Shown in pieces: positions 8,875 to 17,871 of a stretch of DNA of 64,000 bases. The stretch lies in contig NZ_OU659204.1 in the NCBI RefSeq assembly GCF_915403165.1, positions 186,001-250,000 on the forward strand, given 5' to 3'. The notes under the pieces were generated by a model. It made no database searches. It was given only the letters and a program-made list of their open reading frames with translations, and had not been told where the DNA came from. Made by a program: the position numbers and the translations under genes. This DNA is from Providencia alcalifaciens (GTDB taxonomy: Bacteria > Pseudomonadota > Gammaproteobacteria > Enterobacterales > Enterobacteriaceae). How positions within the stretch are numbered: the first letter of the stretch is position 1; the number at the start of each line of letters is the position of its first letter.

Positions 8875-9613
8875 GGCTTGATTTCTCCGCCTCTTCTTCG
8901 TTTTCATCGCTTTGTTTATTGTTGCGATGGTACAAATACAAGCCAAGCGCAATTAACATGCCGATTAATGCAGTGATTAAAGCGAAGGTAATCACTGGGT
9001 TAAATGCCGGTGTTGGGCCATTCCTTGTCTGATAGAGTAAAGGTGGGCGGCTAACTATCACGACAGAAACATTGTCATAAGTGGTTTCAGCAAAGCTATT
9101 ATTGAGGAATAACTTAATCTTATTCATCATCACTTTCGGGTCTTCATTACCAGAATACGTGACGAGACTTGAGACTTTCTGAGCTTGTTTTACGGGGCCA
9201 TTACCCGAAATTGGGTAACTCACATGAACGCGTGCATTCACCACGTGTGGAATGGTCAGTAAAGACTGCTCAAGTCGTTGTTCAATCAAGGATAATAATC
9301 GCGTTCGTTCGGCTTGCGGTGAGGCAACCAACGAATCTCCAGGAAAGGCATCAATGATTTCCACCGGGTTTTTGGATGGCAGGTTGTATTGGCGTAAAAG
9401 ATCCACTGCAATCACAAAGTCGTTAGGTGCTACGCGAATCGAGTCCCCATTTTTAGAATCCTGTTTACGTTTAGCGTCAACCCCGTGCTCTTGCAAAATC
9501 GCAAGCACTTCGTTGCTTTGGCGTTGGCTTAAATTACTCAGTAATAGCTGGTTATCACAGCCGAGCAGTAAGCCAATAAACCCGATTAATAGGAATTTCT
9601 TTAATATATTCAT
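8858..9613 (-). CDS. sctJ: Type III secretion inner-membrane ring lipoprotein SctJ (PrgK/MxiJ)
   Basis: 251 aa, the usual PrgK length. A lipoprotein signal ends LLLGC, with lipidated Cys at about residue 19. The periplasmic part has the YscJ/FliF ring-building pattern: SQRQSNEVLAILQEHGVDA (about 29-47) and SPQAERTRLLSLIEQRLEQS, followed by IPHVVNARVHVSYP. A C-terminal transmembrane helix (about 206-227, VITFALITALIGMLIALGLY) precedes an acidic cytosolic tail. It forms the inner ring of the needle-complex base with SctD. It is separated by 3 bp from sctI and overlaps sctK. Confidence 0.95.
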   Translation of the reverse strand: MNILKKFLLIGFIGLLLGCDNQLLLSNLSQRQSNEVLAILQEHGVDAKRKQDSKNGDSIRVAPNDFVIAVDLLRQYNLPSKNPVEIIDAFPGDSLVASPQAERTRLLSLIEQRLEQSLLTIPHVVNARVHVSYPISGNGPVKQAQKVSSLVTYSGNEDPKVMMNKIKLFLNNSFAETTYDNVSVVIVSRPPLLYQTRNGPTPAFNPVITFALITALIGMLIALGLYLYHRNNKQSDENEEEAEKSSHAPVE

Positions 9614-9616
9614 GGT

Positions 9617-9913
9617 CTATTGTGCTTTTAATACTGTATCGATGGCAGAAACACTTTTATGTGTGAGTGTGCTGACCATATTTAAAGCAAGGCTGTAGTT
9701 CCCCACTTGGTTTTGTAATTCCAATAATTTAGCGGGATCGCTTGGGTCAACTGAACTTATTTTCTCCAGAATATCCGCTTTTTCTTGGCTCACAGAGGTT
9801 GTGTACTCAGCAAATAACTGTTTCACCTTATCTTCCAAAGGGATAGCCGCTGGTGTGACAGGTGTCATTTCAGCGATATTTGATAATGCTGAGATAGGAT
9901 TAATTGGTAACAT
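9617..9913 (-). CDS. sctI: Type III secretion inner-rod protein SctI (PrgJ/MxiI)
   Basis: 98 aa, close to PrgJ (101). A Pro-rich N-terminus is followed by two helices; the C-terminal one (LLELQNQVGNYSLALNMVST, about 64-83) is the conserved rod/needle-like segment with the NY..AL..VS pattern. SctI forms the adaptor between the export gate and the needle and takes part in substrate switching. It lies between the needle gene and sctJ. Confidence 0.92.
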   Translation of the reverse strand: MLPINPISALSNIAEMTPVTPAAIPLEDKVKQLFAEYTTSVSQEKADILEKISSVDPSDPAKLLELQNQVGNYSLALNMVSTLTHKSVSAIDTVLKAQ

Positions 9914-9980
9914 AAATATCTCCTATAAAAATAGAGCATCAGGTTCAGTGATGCTCTGATTTAAATTAATCGTTACGAGC

Positions 9981-10292
9981 TTACACGTTACGGATAATGG
10001 CTTGCGCCGCATCTTTAATGGACTTCATTACGTTACTTTGTAATTGACGTGCCATATTATAGTTACCGCTTAACGCTGTGATTTTACCCAGAACTAGCGG
10101 GTTATCGACTTCCAGGTTTGGGTTGTCAATCATAGCCTTTAATTCATCAGCGATAGTTTTAGTTCTTTCACTAATACCTGCGGAGCTGCGATACATCATG
10201 CCCCATTTATTATCTGTTGCTGTGGTCGATTCTTTTTCTAATGCTGATGCATCCCAATTACCATTTGTATTATTAATACCCGGGGTTGCCAT
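9981..10292 (-). CDS. sctF: Type III secretion needle subunit SctF (PrgI/MxiH)
   Basis: 103 aa. Residues of about 40-103 match the needle family: helix ISERTKTIADELKAMIDNPN, a loop with NPLVLGKI, then LSGNYNMARQLQSNVMKSIK and the C-terminal AIIRNV (compare AIIQNF in PrgI and MxiH). A GAGGT ribosome site precedes the ATG at 10292. The protein is about 20 residues longer than PrgI (80) at the N-terminus, which contains GNWDASALEKE and a second aromatic patch KWGMMY. It polymerises into the extracellular needle. Confidence 0.92.
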   Translation of the reverse strand: MATPGINNTNGNWDASALEKESTTATDNKWGMMYRSSAGISERTKTIADELKAMIDNPNLEVDNPLVLGKITALSGNYNMARQLQSNVMKSIKDAAQAIIRNV

Positions 10293-10305
10293 ATCTATTA
10301 CCTCA

Positions 10306-11499
10306 TTAATTAGGTTTGTTTAAGTTAAATAACCAATGATTATTACCTAACAACGTAATACCGTTGGTATGAGTGATAAACGATTTTCCAGCCAGTTCAT
10401 TATTGGCAAGGGAGACGGAAAATTGAATTTGCTTGGTTCCCCACTTTTGACTAAATGAATTGGTGAAGCTAATTAAAGAGAGAGTCTGTTTATCATTTAA
10501 ACTATCTCTTATAACAAAGATAACGTAGTTACCTTTGGTTATTCTTTGCCATTTGACATTACTTTCAGTTAACCCTAATTCTGCTTTCTTGATGAGTTCC
10601 TCAAGTGGAACTTGTACAAGTTGGCTTTGGTTATAACAGCTGAAGTAATTAGATAAAGTGCGATTAATGTTTTTATCATCATTATTCGGAAGTGGGTTTT
10701 TCACGACTCGAATGATGGGTTGACAAGGGTTGCTAATATCAACCTTTAATAAGTTAGGTATAGTGTCTATTAACTTGCCTTCAATTTCTTTTTCAAGAGA
10801 GTTTATTTTCTTGATAGTGTATTTCTCTTGATAATCTGACTTTAATAAAACTTGACGGCTCCAATCTTCATCTCTTTGAGATTTGACTAAAATAAGCATC
10901 TCGCCTTTTTTATTCTGTGTGTAGACAATAGGGTAATAGCTTCCTTTTAATATATTATCTATATTTTTAATTTGTTTTTCAGTGTTATTTTTTGGATTAA
11001 TTTGGAATTCAACGAATAATATAAAAATAACGGCAAATAGTAATAAAAAAACAAAATACCATTTATTATTAAGCTTTGATTTTTGTTTTATGGCAGTGGG
11101 GCTCTGTTCTGTAAATGATTGTGATTGAGACGGCAATGGTTTTTGGTCTTTCTCCGGGTAATTCCATTCAGTATTCAATAGCTTAATGGCGATTGGAAAG
11201 GTGTCAATGAGCAATATTTCTTGTAGTGTGGCAGTCAGGTGACGACTTTTTCCATCTTGTTTAAGATTAATTGTAAGGTTATTACTCGATTCGTCATGAG
11301 AAACAATAGAAAACTCACACTGGATGTGTTCACTAGGAATATAATAGGTTGTAAAGCCGTTTTCATCTATTTCAGTTTTGTATTTAGTATGTTGCCCAAC
11401 GATAATAAGATTTTTATCGATGTTGATCATTAGTTCTTGACTCTTCATCGAACCACTAATAATTTTCATTATGCAGTTGTGGTGTTTTGTTTCTATCAT
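10306..11499 (-). CDS. sctD: Type III secretion inner-membrane ring protein SctD (PrgH/MxiG)
   Basis: 397 aa, near PrgH (392). The cytosolic N-terminal domain (about 1-130) corresponds to the FHA-like domain. One transmembrane helix follows at about 146-165 (KWYFVFLLLFAVIFILFVEF), then a periplasmic ring-building region. It is the first gene of the left block and lies 218 bp from the divergent invF-type gene. The start ATG at 11499 gives an N-terminus of IETKHHNC; a second ATG at 11469 lacks a ribosome site. Confidence 0.9.
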   Translation of the reverse strand: MIETKHHNCIMKIISGSMKSQELMINIDKNLIIVGQHTKYKTEIDENGFTTYYIPSEHIQCEFSIVSHDESSNNLTINLKQDGKSRHLTATLQEILLIDTFPIAIKLLNTEWNYPEKDQKPLPSQSQSFTEQSPTAIKQKSKLNNKWYFVFLLLFAVIFILFVEFQINPKNNTEKQIKNIDNILKGSYYPIVYTQNKKGEMLILVKSQRDEDWSRQVLLKSDYQEKYTIKKINSLEKEIEGKLIDTIPNLLKVDISNPCQPIIRVVKNPLPNNDDKNINRTLSNYFSCYNQSQLVQVPLEELIKKAELGLTESNVKWQRITKGNYVIFVIRDSLNDKQTLSLISFTNSFSQKWGTKQIQFSVSLANNELAGKSFITHTNGITLLGNNHWLFNLNKPN

Positions 11500-11717
11500 A
11501 AGATAATCTCAATTAATAAAAAATAGCGAATCATATTGACTTCAATGTTCAGTATTTAAATATAAGAACATAATATAGTCAGCTGAATTTATCTTATTCA
11601 TTCACACCCTGTATTTTCACGGTTAATTCCAAAGTATTCCAGAGTATTCATTTGTTTTTTACTATTTAATAACTGACTCTACACCAAGTAAAAATCAATG
11701 AATAAGGTCTATTTATA
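11500..11717. promoter_or_regulatory. Divergent control region between sctD and invF, with phased ATTCC repeats
   Basis: This 218-bp AT-rich region separates the two divergent secretion blocks and must hold both promoters. It carries three direct repeats of TATTC(C/A) type at exactly 10-bp spacing: ATTCC at 11626-11630, ATTCC at 11636-11640 and ATTCA at 11646-11650, about 70-90 bp before the invF start. Helically phased direct repeats are the usual binding arrangement of OmpR/PhoB-type winged-helix proteins, one of which is encoded at 6423. The repeats are seen; the binding protein is inferred. Confidence 0.5.
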
Positions 11718-12569
11718 ATGTCGAATAAAGATATTGCTAAATTATTGGAGAATAGAAATAGTTGCTTTTCTTTACAAGACGTATTGGTCTTGTCAATACC
11801 AAAAGAAACTAGATCCTCAATAGAAAATATAACCTCAATAGAAAATATAACCTCAATAGAAAATATAACCACAGAAAAAGCGAACGCGACGCTTTGTTAT
11901 AAATCTCGGTATACAAATTTAAATATTAAAGTACAAGAACCCGCTATCTTTGTTTGCGATCTGAATGAATTAACGATTGAAGATCAATCTTTATGGGATA
12001 TTTATACCATGGAGTTATCAGAACTCGTTGAAACACTTGCTATTATTGATACGGCAATGGGGCAATCCTTTCTTGCAAAAAAAGCGACTAAAGAGAGTGA
12101 TGAAAATCAATTAGGTGAATTCATTCTATTTGACGATGAAATATCAGCACCTATTTTAATTAAAAATGTCGTGATTGATTTGATCATTAAAAAGCAGCCG
12201 TTATTTGATGATTGGTGTGATGTATTAAGACGTTATGAAGCGTATGGAATGATGCGCTTTTTAATTTCAGCCGCTCAGCAAGACAAAAATGCCAATATTA
12301 ATCAACTGTGTGCCCGTTACGGCATTTCAGCTTCTTATTTTAGGCAACTCTACCGAGAAAACTTTAATAAAACCGCTAAACGCAAAATTATGGGCGTACG
12401 TATGGGTGCGGCTATTTTGCAATTAATTGAAAGTGAAAGTTCTATTTTAGATGTTGGGTTAGAAGCAGGTTACTGCTCCGCCTCTCACTTCACGAATGAT
12501 TTGAAAAAAGAATTGGGATTAACCCCATCAGAAATAAGGCACCTTGGAGCAACGTTATATGAACAGTAA
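11718..12569 (+). CDS. invF: AraC-family regulator of type III secretion (InvF/MxiE type)
   Basis: 283 aa. The C-terminal ~100 residues are an AraC-type double helix-turn-helix: LCARYGISASYFRQLYRENF (first), then LDVGLEAGYCSASHFTNDLK and LGLTPSEIR (second). The N-terminal part is unlike arabinose-binding domains, as in InvF and MxiE, which act with the translocon chaperone (SicA/IpgC) as coactivator. The gene sits directly before the secretin gene, exactly as invF precedes invG in SPI-1, and overlaps it by 11 bp. Near residues 34-51 the peptide SIENIT is repeated three times by an 18-bp DNA repeat. Likely targets are the sicA/sip promoter and secretion genes. Family and role are well supported. 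Confidence 0.88.
   Translation: MSNKDIAKLLENRNSCFSLQDVLVLSIPKETRSSIENITSIENITSIENITTEKANATLCYKSRYTNLNIKVQEPAIFVCDLNELTIEDQSLWDIYTMELSELVETLAIIDTAMGQSFLAKKATKESDENQLGEFILFDDEISAPILIKNVVIDLIIKKQPLFDDWCDVLRRYEAYGMMRFLISAAQQDKNANINQLCARYGISASYFRQLYRENFNKTAKRKIMGVRMGAAILQLIESESSILDVGLEAGYCSASHFTNDLKKELGLTPSEIRHLGATLYEQ
11817..11870 (+). repeat. Perfect 3 x 18-bp tandem repeat inside invF
   Basis: The unit TCAATAGAAAATATAACC occurs three times without a mismatch at 11817-11834, 11835-11852 and 11853-11870. It is in frame and encodes three copies of Ser-Ile-Glu-Asn-Ile-Thr. Copy-number change would lengthen or shorten the protein by six residues without breaking the frame. Confidence 0.95.
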
Positions 12570-14259
12570 AAAATTAATGGCGGTTTTTATTTCGCTGTTT
12601 TTACTGAGTGTAAATATCAATACCGCCCAATCAGAAATGATGATTGCAGAGCCGGTGACGCAAGAAAGAAGTGCAGACACGTTTGTCGCGAATAATATCG
12701 CGGTAGGTAAAGTGTTTGATGCAGTAGCAGAACAAATTAACAAGCCGATTATTTTAAGTAAATTAGCATCCCAGAAAAAAGTGACGGGAAATTTTAATCT
12801 CGCGAATGCCGATGAAATGTTTAAAGCTTTAACGCGTCGAATCGCGTTAGTTTGGTATGACGATGGCGCAGGCATTTATGTCTATGATAATAGTGAAATG
12901 CGCAGCTTGATTATCCCGACTCACAAAGTCAGTAGCCAACAAGTTATCAGCTATATCCAACGTAATGGCATCTATGATGCACGCTTTCCGGTGCGTTCCC
13001 AAGGTGGCGACACCATGTTATTTGTGTCGGGGCCACCGCTCTATGTTGAATTGATTAAAGGTGCCGCACTGTATCTTGGCGAGCAACGCAAACAAGAAGA
13101 AAAAACCAGTGGTAATGTGGCGGTGATCCCGCTGAAACATGCCTCTGTAAGCGATCGAAGTTACTCCTTACGTGGTCAATCGATCACGGTTCCCGGCATG
13201 TTATCGGTGATCAGTTCCCTGTTTAAAAATGGGGGCAGTAGCGTTGAAGAAACCCTCGAAATTTTACCTGCGAAACTCAATACCGATGGGGATGAAATTG
13301 ATGCCTTGATGGATGCACCCATTGGTGGCGCTCGTTCTGAGAATCGCCAAGTCACGGTTAAACGTGGTGGCGCATCAAATAGCTCATTTTCTCTGGTTGC
13401 CCATCCTGATAGCAACAGCTTAATTGTGAAAGGCAGCCCAGAGCAGATCCGTTACGTTCGTGATTTGATGAAAACATTAGATAACCGCCGCCGCCAAGTG
13501 GAGTTGTCTTTATGGATTATCGATATCACACGCTCTGAGTTGGATAACTTAGGGGTGAACTGGGAAGTGGGCTCATTTAACGTGGGTGGCGGCTCCGTTT
13601 CTTTCAATCGAAGCACCTTACCCGATAGCAGCAAGTTTTTAGTACAAATTGATGCGCTAAGCAAAAATGGTAATAGCCAAATTGTCTCGCGCCCCGTGTT
13701 GCTGACCCAAGAAAACGTTCCTGCCCTGTTTGATAACAACACCAGCTTCTACGCCAAGCTACAAGGTGAACGTACTGCAACCCTCGAATCTGTCACTTAC
13801 GGCACGATGATCAGCGTCATGCCGCGCATTTCAGCCGGTCAAAGTGTCGAAATGGAAGTGAATATCGAAGATGGAGCAGAAAACCGCGATAGCAGCGGCA
13901 AAACGTCCAGCGTTGAAGGGCTTCCGACGGTTAACCGCACCAGCATTAATACCGTGGCACGTATCGCCAAAGATAGCAGCCTGTTAATCGGTGGCTATAC
14001 TCGCGATCAATATATTGAAAACGAAAGCAAAATCCCACTTCTTGGTGATATTCCTTGGGTGGGTGGCTTATTCCGCCATAACTCGACAAATCAACAAAAA
14101 ATGGTGCGCATCTTTTTAATCCAGCCGCGTTTATTGGATGAAAACGAATCGTGGGATGGACGACAATTTTCCGAGAAAACCCGTATTACACAAAAAGATA
14201 GCCAACTGCATGGAACCGTCCAGTTTCTCCAGCAATACATGAGGGATTCATGGCAATAA
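12559..14259 (+). CDS. sctC: Type III secretion outer-membrane secretin SctC (InvG/MxiD)
   Basis: 566 aa from the ATG at 12559, preceded by GGAG, which overlaps the end of invF (InvG is 562 aa). A signal peptide of about 28 residues (AVFISLFLLSVNINTAQS) is followed by N0/N1 ring domains, with FVANNIAVGKVFDAVAEQIN as N0. The secretin pore region follows: VELSLWIIDITRSELDNLGV (about 313-332), SRPVLLTQENVPALFDNN, and the signature PTVNRTSINTVARIAKDSSL followed by GGYTRD and PLLGDIPWVGGLFR. It forms the outer-membrane ring of the needle complex and probably needs the pilotin encoded at 5971. Confidence 0.96.
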   Translation: MNSKKLMAVFISLFLLSVNINTAQSEMMIAEPVTQERSADTFVANNIAVGKVFDAVAEQINKPIILSKLASQKKVTGNFNLANADEMFKALTRRIALVWYDDGAGIYVYDNSEMRSLIIPTHKVSSQQVISYIQRNGIYDARFPVRSQGGDTMLFVSGPPLYVELIKGAALYLGEQRKQEEKTSGNVAVIPLKHASVSDRSYSLRGQSITVPGMLSVISSLFKNGGSSVEETLEILPAKLNTDGDEIDALMDAPIGGARSENRQVTVKRGGASNSSFSLVAHPDSNSLIVKGSPEQIRYVRDLMKTLDNRRRQVELSLWIIDITRSELDNLGVNWEVGSFNVGGGSVSFNRSTLPDSSKFLVQIDALSKNGNSQIVSRPVLLTQENVPALFDNNTSFYAKLQGERTATLESVTYGTMISVMPRISAGQSVEMEVNIEDGAENRDSSGKTSSVEGLPTVNRTSINTVARIAKDSSLLIGGYTRDQYIENESKIPLLGDIPWVGGLFRHNSTNQQKMVRIFLIQPRLLDENESWDGRQFSEKTRITQKDSQLHGTVQFLQQYMRDSWQ

Positions 14260-15362
14260 CTCCGCTGAGCTACAGCAGCCGCATGTTACTGAACGCGCAA
14301 GACAAGAGTCGTACAACTACGAAAAGCAGTGATGACTCCGATGAAGCTGCGCGTGGTGCGGGGGTGATTGATAGTTCCAGCGAATACGCTTCGATGGCGA
14401 TGCTGGCCGCAAGCCATGTTCGTCGAGGCGGCTCGAAAAAAGGGCAAGAAGAAGAGTGGATGCGCTTTGCCGAGCGCATCTTAGAAAATAATGCGGACGA
14501 AAAAGTACTGCGAATTGAAGGAATACTCAACCGTCAGCTGATGACGCCTCAGCAGTTACGTGCCTTTTTATTGCAGTTTTTCTCTGACCCTAGCGATTTA
14601 CTGATGGTGCTTGCCGCGCTTATCAACCGTAAAAAACTCAAGCAGGAGCAGATTGATCATTTGCAAGAGTTGGAGCGGTTACTGCTAACGGAAGACACTA
14701 ACCGTACGGCGCAGGCAGGGGCAAACATCGCGCTAATCGCCAAAGCCTTTGCCCAAACTCTGCGTGAAAGTGCGGGGAATTTACGCACCTTATACCGCGA
14801 ATTTATCGGCTATGACGGTCCAGTGGTCTATTTATACGAGCAGTGGGTGGAAGAGATGGAACTGGCTCAGCGCGAAAATATGATGCGTTATCTCGCAAGA
14901 GCCTTGGCGTGTGATTTACAAGCACTGCCGCTGGGAGACCTCAATATCAGTGAGTTTGGCAGCTTTTTCACTCGAATTGGTCGCCTGCGTGAGTTGCAGT
15001 CACTAGACCGCGTATTTAGTCAGCAATTTCTCCAATCGGGTCTGTTTCGCCAGCAAACGCAGTTATCGCAAAACCACTTGCAGCAGAACCCGTTGGAGAA
15101 GGTGCTAAGCCAATTATTTACCAGCGGGATCCGTAACCAAGAAAGCTTCAATGACAAGCTTGTGAATTTCATTCAGGCGCAATTAAGCGCCATGACCACG
15201 GATCTACGCGCCCGCTTTGTTCAGCTTCTGATTATTGCGTTTTCAATTATCCCCGTTGCCATTTTTCATTCATTGGAAGCGCGTGATGAATTACTCGACC
15301 AATTAAAAACACAGATGGATCAACTGTTGGCGCAAGAGCAGCGATTACGTCGACAACCCTAA
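14250..15362 (+). CDS. sctW: Type III secretion gatekeeper SctW (InvE/MxiC)
   Basis: 370 aa, the same length as InvE (372). It overlaps the end of sctC by 10 bp. The N-terminus is polar and Ser/Asp-rich; the rest is alpha-helical, with the HrpJ/YopN-type segment LRAFLLQFFSDPSDLLMVLA (about 97-116) and a second repeat-like helical region. SctW binds translocators and the export gate and sets the order translocators before effectors. The order sctC-sctW-sctV is as in SPI-1. Confidence 0.92.
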   Translation: MAITPLSYSSRMLLNAQDKSRTTTKSSDDSDEAARGAGVIDSSSEYASMAMLAASHVRRGGSKKGQEEEWMRFAERILENNADEKVLRIEGILNRQLMTPQQLRAFLLQFFSDPSDLLMVLAALINRKKLKQEQIDHLQELERLLLTEDTNRTAQAGANIALIAKAFAQTLRESAGNLRTLYREFIGYDGPVVYLYEQWVEEMELAQRENMMRYLARALACDLQALPLGDLNISEFGSFFTRIGRLRELQSLDRVFSQQFLQSGLFRQQTQLSQNHLQQNPLEKVLSQLFTSGIRNQESFNDKLVNFIQAQLSAMTTDLRARFVQLLIIAFSIIPVAIFHSLEARDELLDQLKTQMDQLLAQEQRLRRQP

Positions 15363-15385
15363 TTTGATAGGAAATACACGATTTC

Positions 15386-17452
15386 ATGAAAAATTTAACC
15401 GGATTTTTACTGCAGATCCGTAATCGCCCTGAACTGATGGTGCTAGTCATCATGGTGATGGTTATTGCGATGCTGATTATTCCGTTACCTACCGTCTTGG
15501 TCGATTTATTGATTGCACTGAACATTATGATTTCGGTGCTGATCTTTATGAGCTCGTTTTATATTACGCGAGTCCTTAACTTCCAATCCTTCCCGTCTAT
15601 TCTGCTGATTAGCACGCTGTTTAGATTGGCGCTCTCTATTAGTACTAGCCGACTTATTCTGCTTGAAGCGGATGCGGGCGATATCATTGATACTTTTGGT
15701 CAGTTTGTCATTCAGGACAACTTAGTGGTGGGAATGGTGGTATTCGCCATCGTGACTATCGTGCAATTTATTGTTATCACCAAAGGTTCAGAACGTATTG
15801 CTGAAGTGGCTGCTCGCTTCTCCTTGGATGCGATGCCCGGAAAACAGATGAGTATCGATGCGGATTTACGTGCGGGGGTTATCGATGAAGCGACCGTAAA
15901 AATTAAACGTAGCGATCTGGAAAAAGAGAGCCAATTATTCGGTTCTTTTGACGGTGCGATGAAGTTTATCAAAGGGGATGCCATTGCCGGTATCGTGATT
16001 ATTTTCGTCAACTTAATCGGCGGAATATCTGTGGGTACGGCTCAGCAAGGCATGGACGTTTCCACGGCATTAAATACCTTCACGTTATTAACCATCGGTG
16101 ATGGCTTGGTTGCGCAAATTCCCGCGCTGCTTATCTCTATCAGTGCTGGCTTTATTGTGACCCGTGTGGGAGGCAATGATAAAAACTTAGGCGAAAACAT
16201 TGTTTCTGAACTTTTTGACAATGATTTTACCATCATGATTACCGCATTTATCGTGCTATTTATGGGCTTTTTACCCGGGTTCCCAACGGCCATTTTCGTG
16301 TTCCTTGCGGCATTGCTGATGGGATTATTTGCGACCCGCTATTTTAAAAAACGTAAAGCACAGCGAAAAGAGCAGCAATTAGGTGAAGAAAATCTGCAAA
16401 CCGAAGCCACTGAAGGGGAAACTCAACGTGCGAATGATGATTTCGACGATGAATATATTCCAGAAACCTTACCCGTCATTATCTCGGTTAATCAGCAATA
16501 TAAGCAGCATCTAGAAGATAATAATTTTTTATCTCGCATGAAAAAAGATGTGTTTATTCGCTATGGATACCGCATCCCAGATATTGCCATTAACTATTCA
16601 CCTATCGTGCCAGAAAACAAAATTGTGGTGCTAATAAACGAAGTGAAAGCGGGTGAATACAATGTCTATTTTCATGGTCAGCGCTTACTGACGGCAAATG
16701 ATGAGCTGGAATACCTTGGTATGGAACTCATCAAATATACCGATGAATATGGTTCAGTCAGCACCTGGTTTGATAACCAATACAGCGAAAATGTAGAGCA
16801 ACTCGGTTTATTAGCCCGCGACGACGTGACGGAAATGATTGATTGCGTCAGTACGTTGTTATTACGTCACATCAATGAATTCTTCGGGATCCAAGAAACT
16901 AAAAATTTACTGGATGATCTTGAAAGAAAGTACCCCGAATTACTGAAAGAATGTTATCGCCACGCCACTGTGCAAAAAGTCACGGAAGTTTTCCAACGCT
17001 TATTAATGGAAAAGATTTCAGTGCGCAATATGAAGTTAATTATTGAAACTTTAGTGCAATGGGTACCCAAAGAGAAAGACAGCATGATGCTGGTAGAGCA
17101 TATTCGCAGCTCCATGGCGCGTTATATCTCATCTCGTTTCTCGGTGGAAGGGCGCTTGAATGTCTTAATGGTGAATGCCGAACTGGAAGACACCATTCGC
17201 CAAGGTATCCGTCAATCATCCGGTGGTGTTTACCTGCATTTAGAACCTGAAAAAAGCAATGAACTTATTCAGGCGGCTGAAGTGGCATTAGAAAACAGTT
17301 ACTTATCTGTTAGGGATGTCAATGTACTGGTACCTGTGGATATCCGCCGGTTTGTGAAAAAAATCTTAGAAGGCCGTTTCCCTGAACTTGAGGTGCTCTC
17401 ATTCAATGAGGTTTCCGAAATGGTGAAGGTTAACGTTATTAAAACGATATAA
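15386..17452 (+). CDS. sctV: Type III secretion export gate protein SctV (InvA/MxiA)
   Basis: 688 aa (InvA 685). The first ~320 residues hold seven or eight transmembrane helices and the FHIPEP-family signature ARFSLDAMPGKQMSIDADLR (about 143-162). A charged linker (KKRKAQRKEQQ) leads to the cytosolic domain (about 350-688), which forms the nonameric ring that receives chaperone-substrate complexes. It lies 23 bp after sctW and is followed closely by the invB-type chaperone gene. Confidence 0.97.
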   Translation: MKNLTGFLLQIRNRPELMVLVIMVMVIAMLIIPLPTVLVDLLIALNIMISVLIFMSSFYITRVLNFQSFPSILLISTLFRLALSISTSRLILLEADAGDIIDTFGQFVIQDNLVVGMVVFAIVTIVQFIVITKGSERIAEVAARFSLDAMPGKQMSIDADLRAGVIDEATVKIKRSDLEKESQLFGSFDGAMKFIKGDAIAGIVIIFVNLIGGISVGTAQQGMDVSTALNTFTLLTIGDGLVAQIPALLISISAGFIVTRVGGNDKNLGENIVSELFDNDFTIMITAFIVLFMGFLPGFPTAIFVFLAALLMGLFATRYFKKRKAQRKEQQLGEENLQTEATEGETQRANDDFDDEYIPETLPVIISVNQQYKQHLEDNNFLSRMKKDVFIRYGYRIPDIAINYSPIVPENKIVVLINEVKAGEYNVYFHGQRLLTANDELEYLGMELIKYTDEYGSVSTWFDNQYSENVEQLGLLARDDVTEMIDCVSTLLLRHINEFFGIQETKNLLDDLERKYPELLKECYRHATVQKVTEVFQRLLMEKISVRNMKLIIETLVQWVPKEKDSMMLVEHIRSSMARYISSRFSVEGRLNVLMVNAELEDTIRQGIRQSSGGVYLHLEPEKSNELIQAAEVALENSYLSVRDVNVLVPVDIRRFVKKILEGRFPELEVLSFNEVSEMVKVNVIKTI

Positions 17453-17463
17453 GGAACACGTAA

Positions 17464-17868
17464 ATGAAATACCGTTTTGTCGAAAAATTGAATGAATTTT
17501 TAAATTCCATGGGGCGCAGTGATTTAGTGAATCCGCAGCTTGATTGCCATTCCAATATTCAACTCGAAATGAATGATGCACCTGCGATTAATATCGATTT
17601 GTCATCCGATGATTTAATTATTTGGTGCAACTTAATGGAATGTAATTACAGCCGACTCGATGCATCCAGCGCGTCATTATTAAAAGGCATTTTAGAGTAT
17701 GTGCCGCGTAATTTTCATGCAGGACAACCTGCCCTGAATATCATGGACAATAACTTGGTGTTGTCCGCAGTATTAAAAGTGACTTCATTGGATAACATGC
17801 AATTATTTGCAGATTCTTTTGAAGAGTTTTTTGAGCGCGCTACCGAATTGCGTCTGCAATTATCGTAA
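17464..17868 (+). CDS. invB: Type III secretion effector chaperone (InvB/SpaK type)
   Basis: 134 aa (InvB 135), small and acidic, with the CesT/SycE-like class IB layout: an N-terminal helix (FVEKLNEFLNSMGR), beta strands (ININLSSDD-like region), and a C-terminal helix (DSFEEFFERATELRLQL). In Salmonella InvB serves SipA and Sop effectors. The matching substrate here would be the SipA-position protein at 29961. Its location between sctV and sctN is that of invB between invA and invC. Confidence 0.88.
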   Translation: MKYRFVEKLNEFLNSMGRSDLVNPQLDCHSNIQLEMNDAPAINIDLSSDDLIIWCNLMECNYSRLDASSASLLKGILEYVPRNFHAGQPALNIMDNNLVLSAVLKVTSLDNMQLFADSFEEFFERATELRLQLS

Positions 17869-17871
17869 TTG

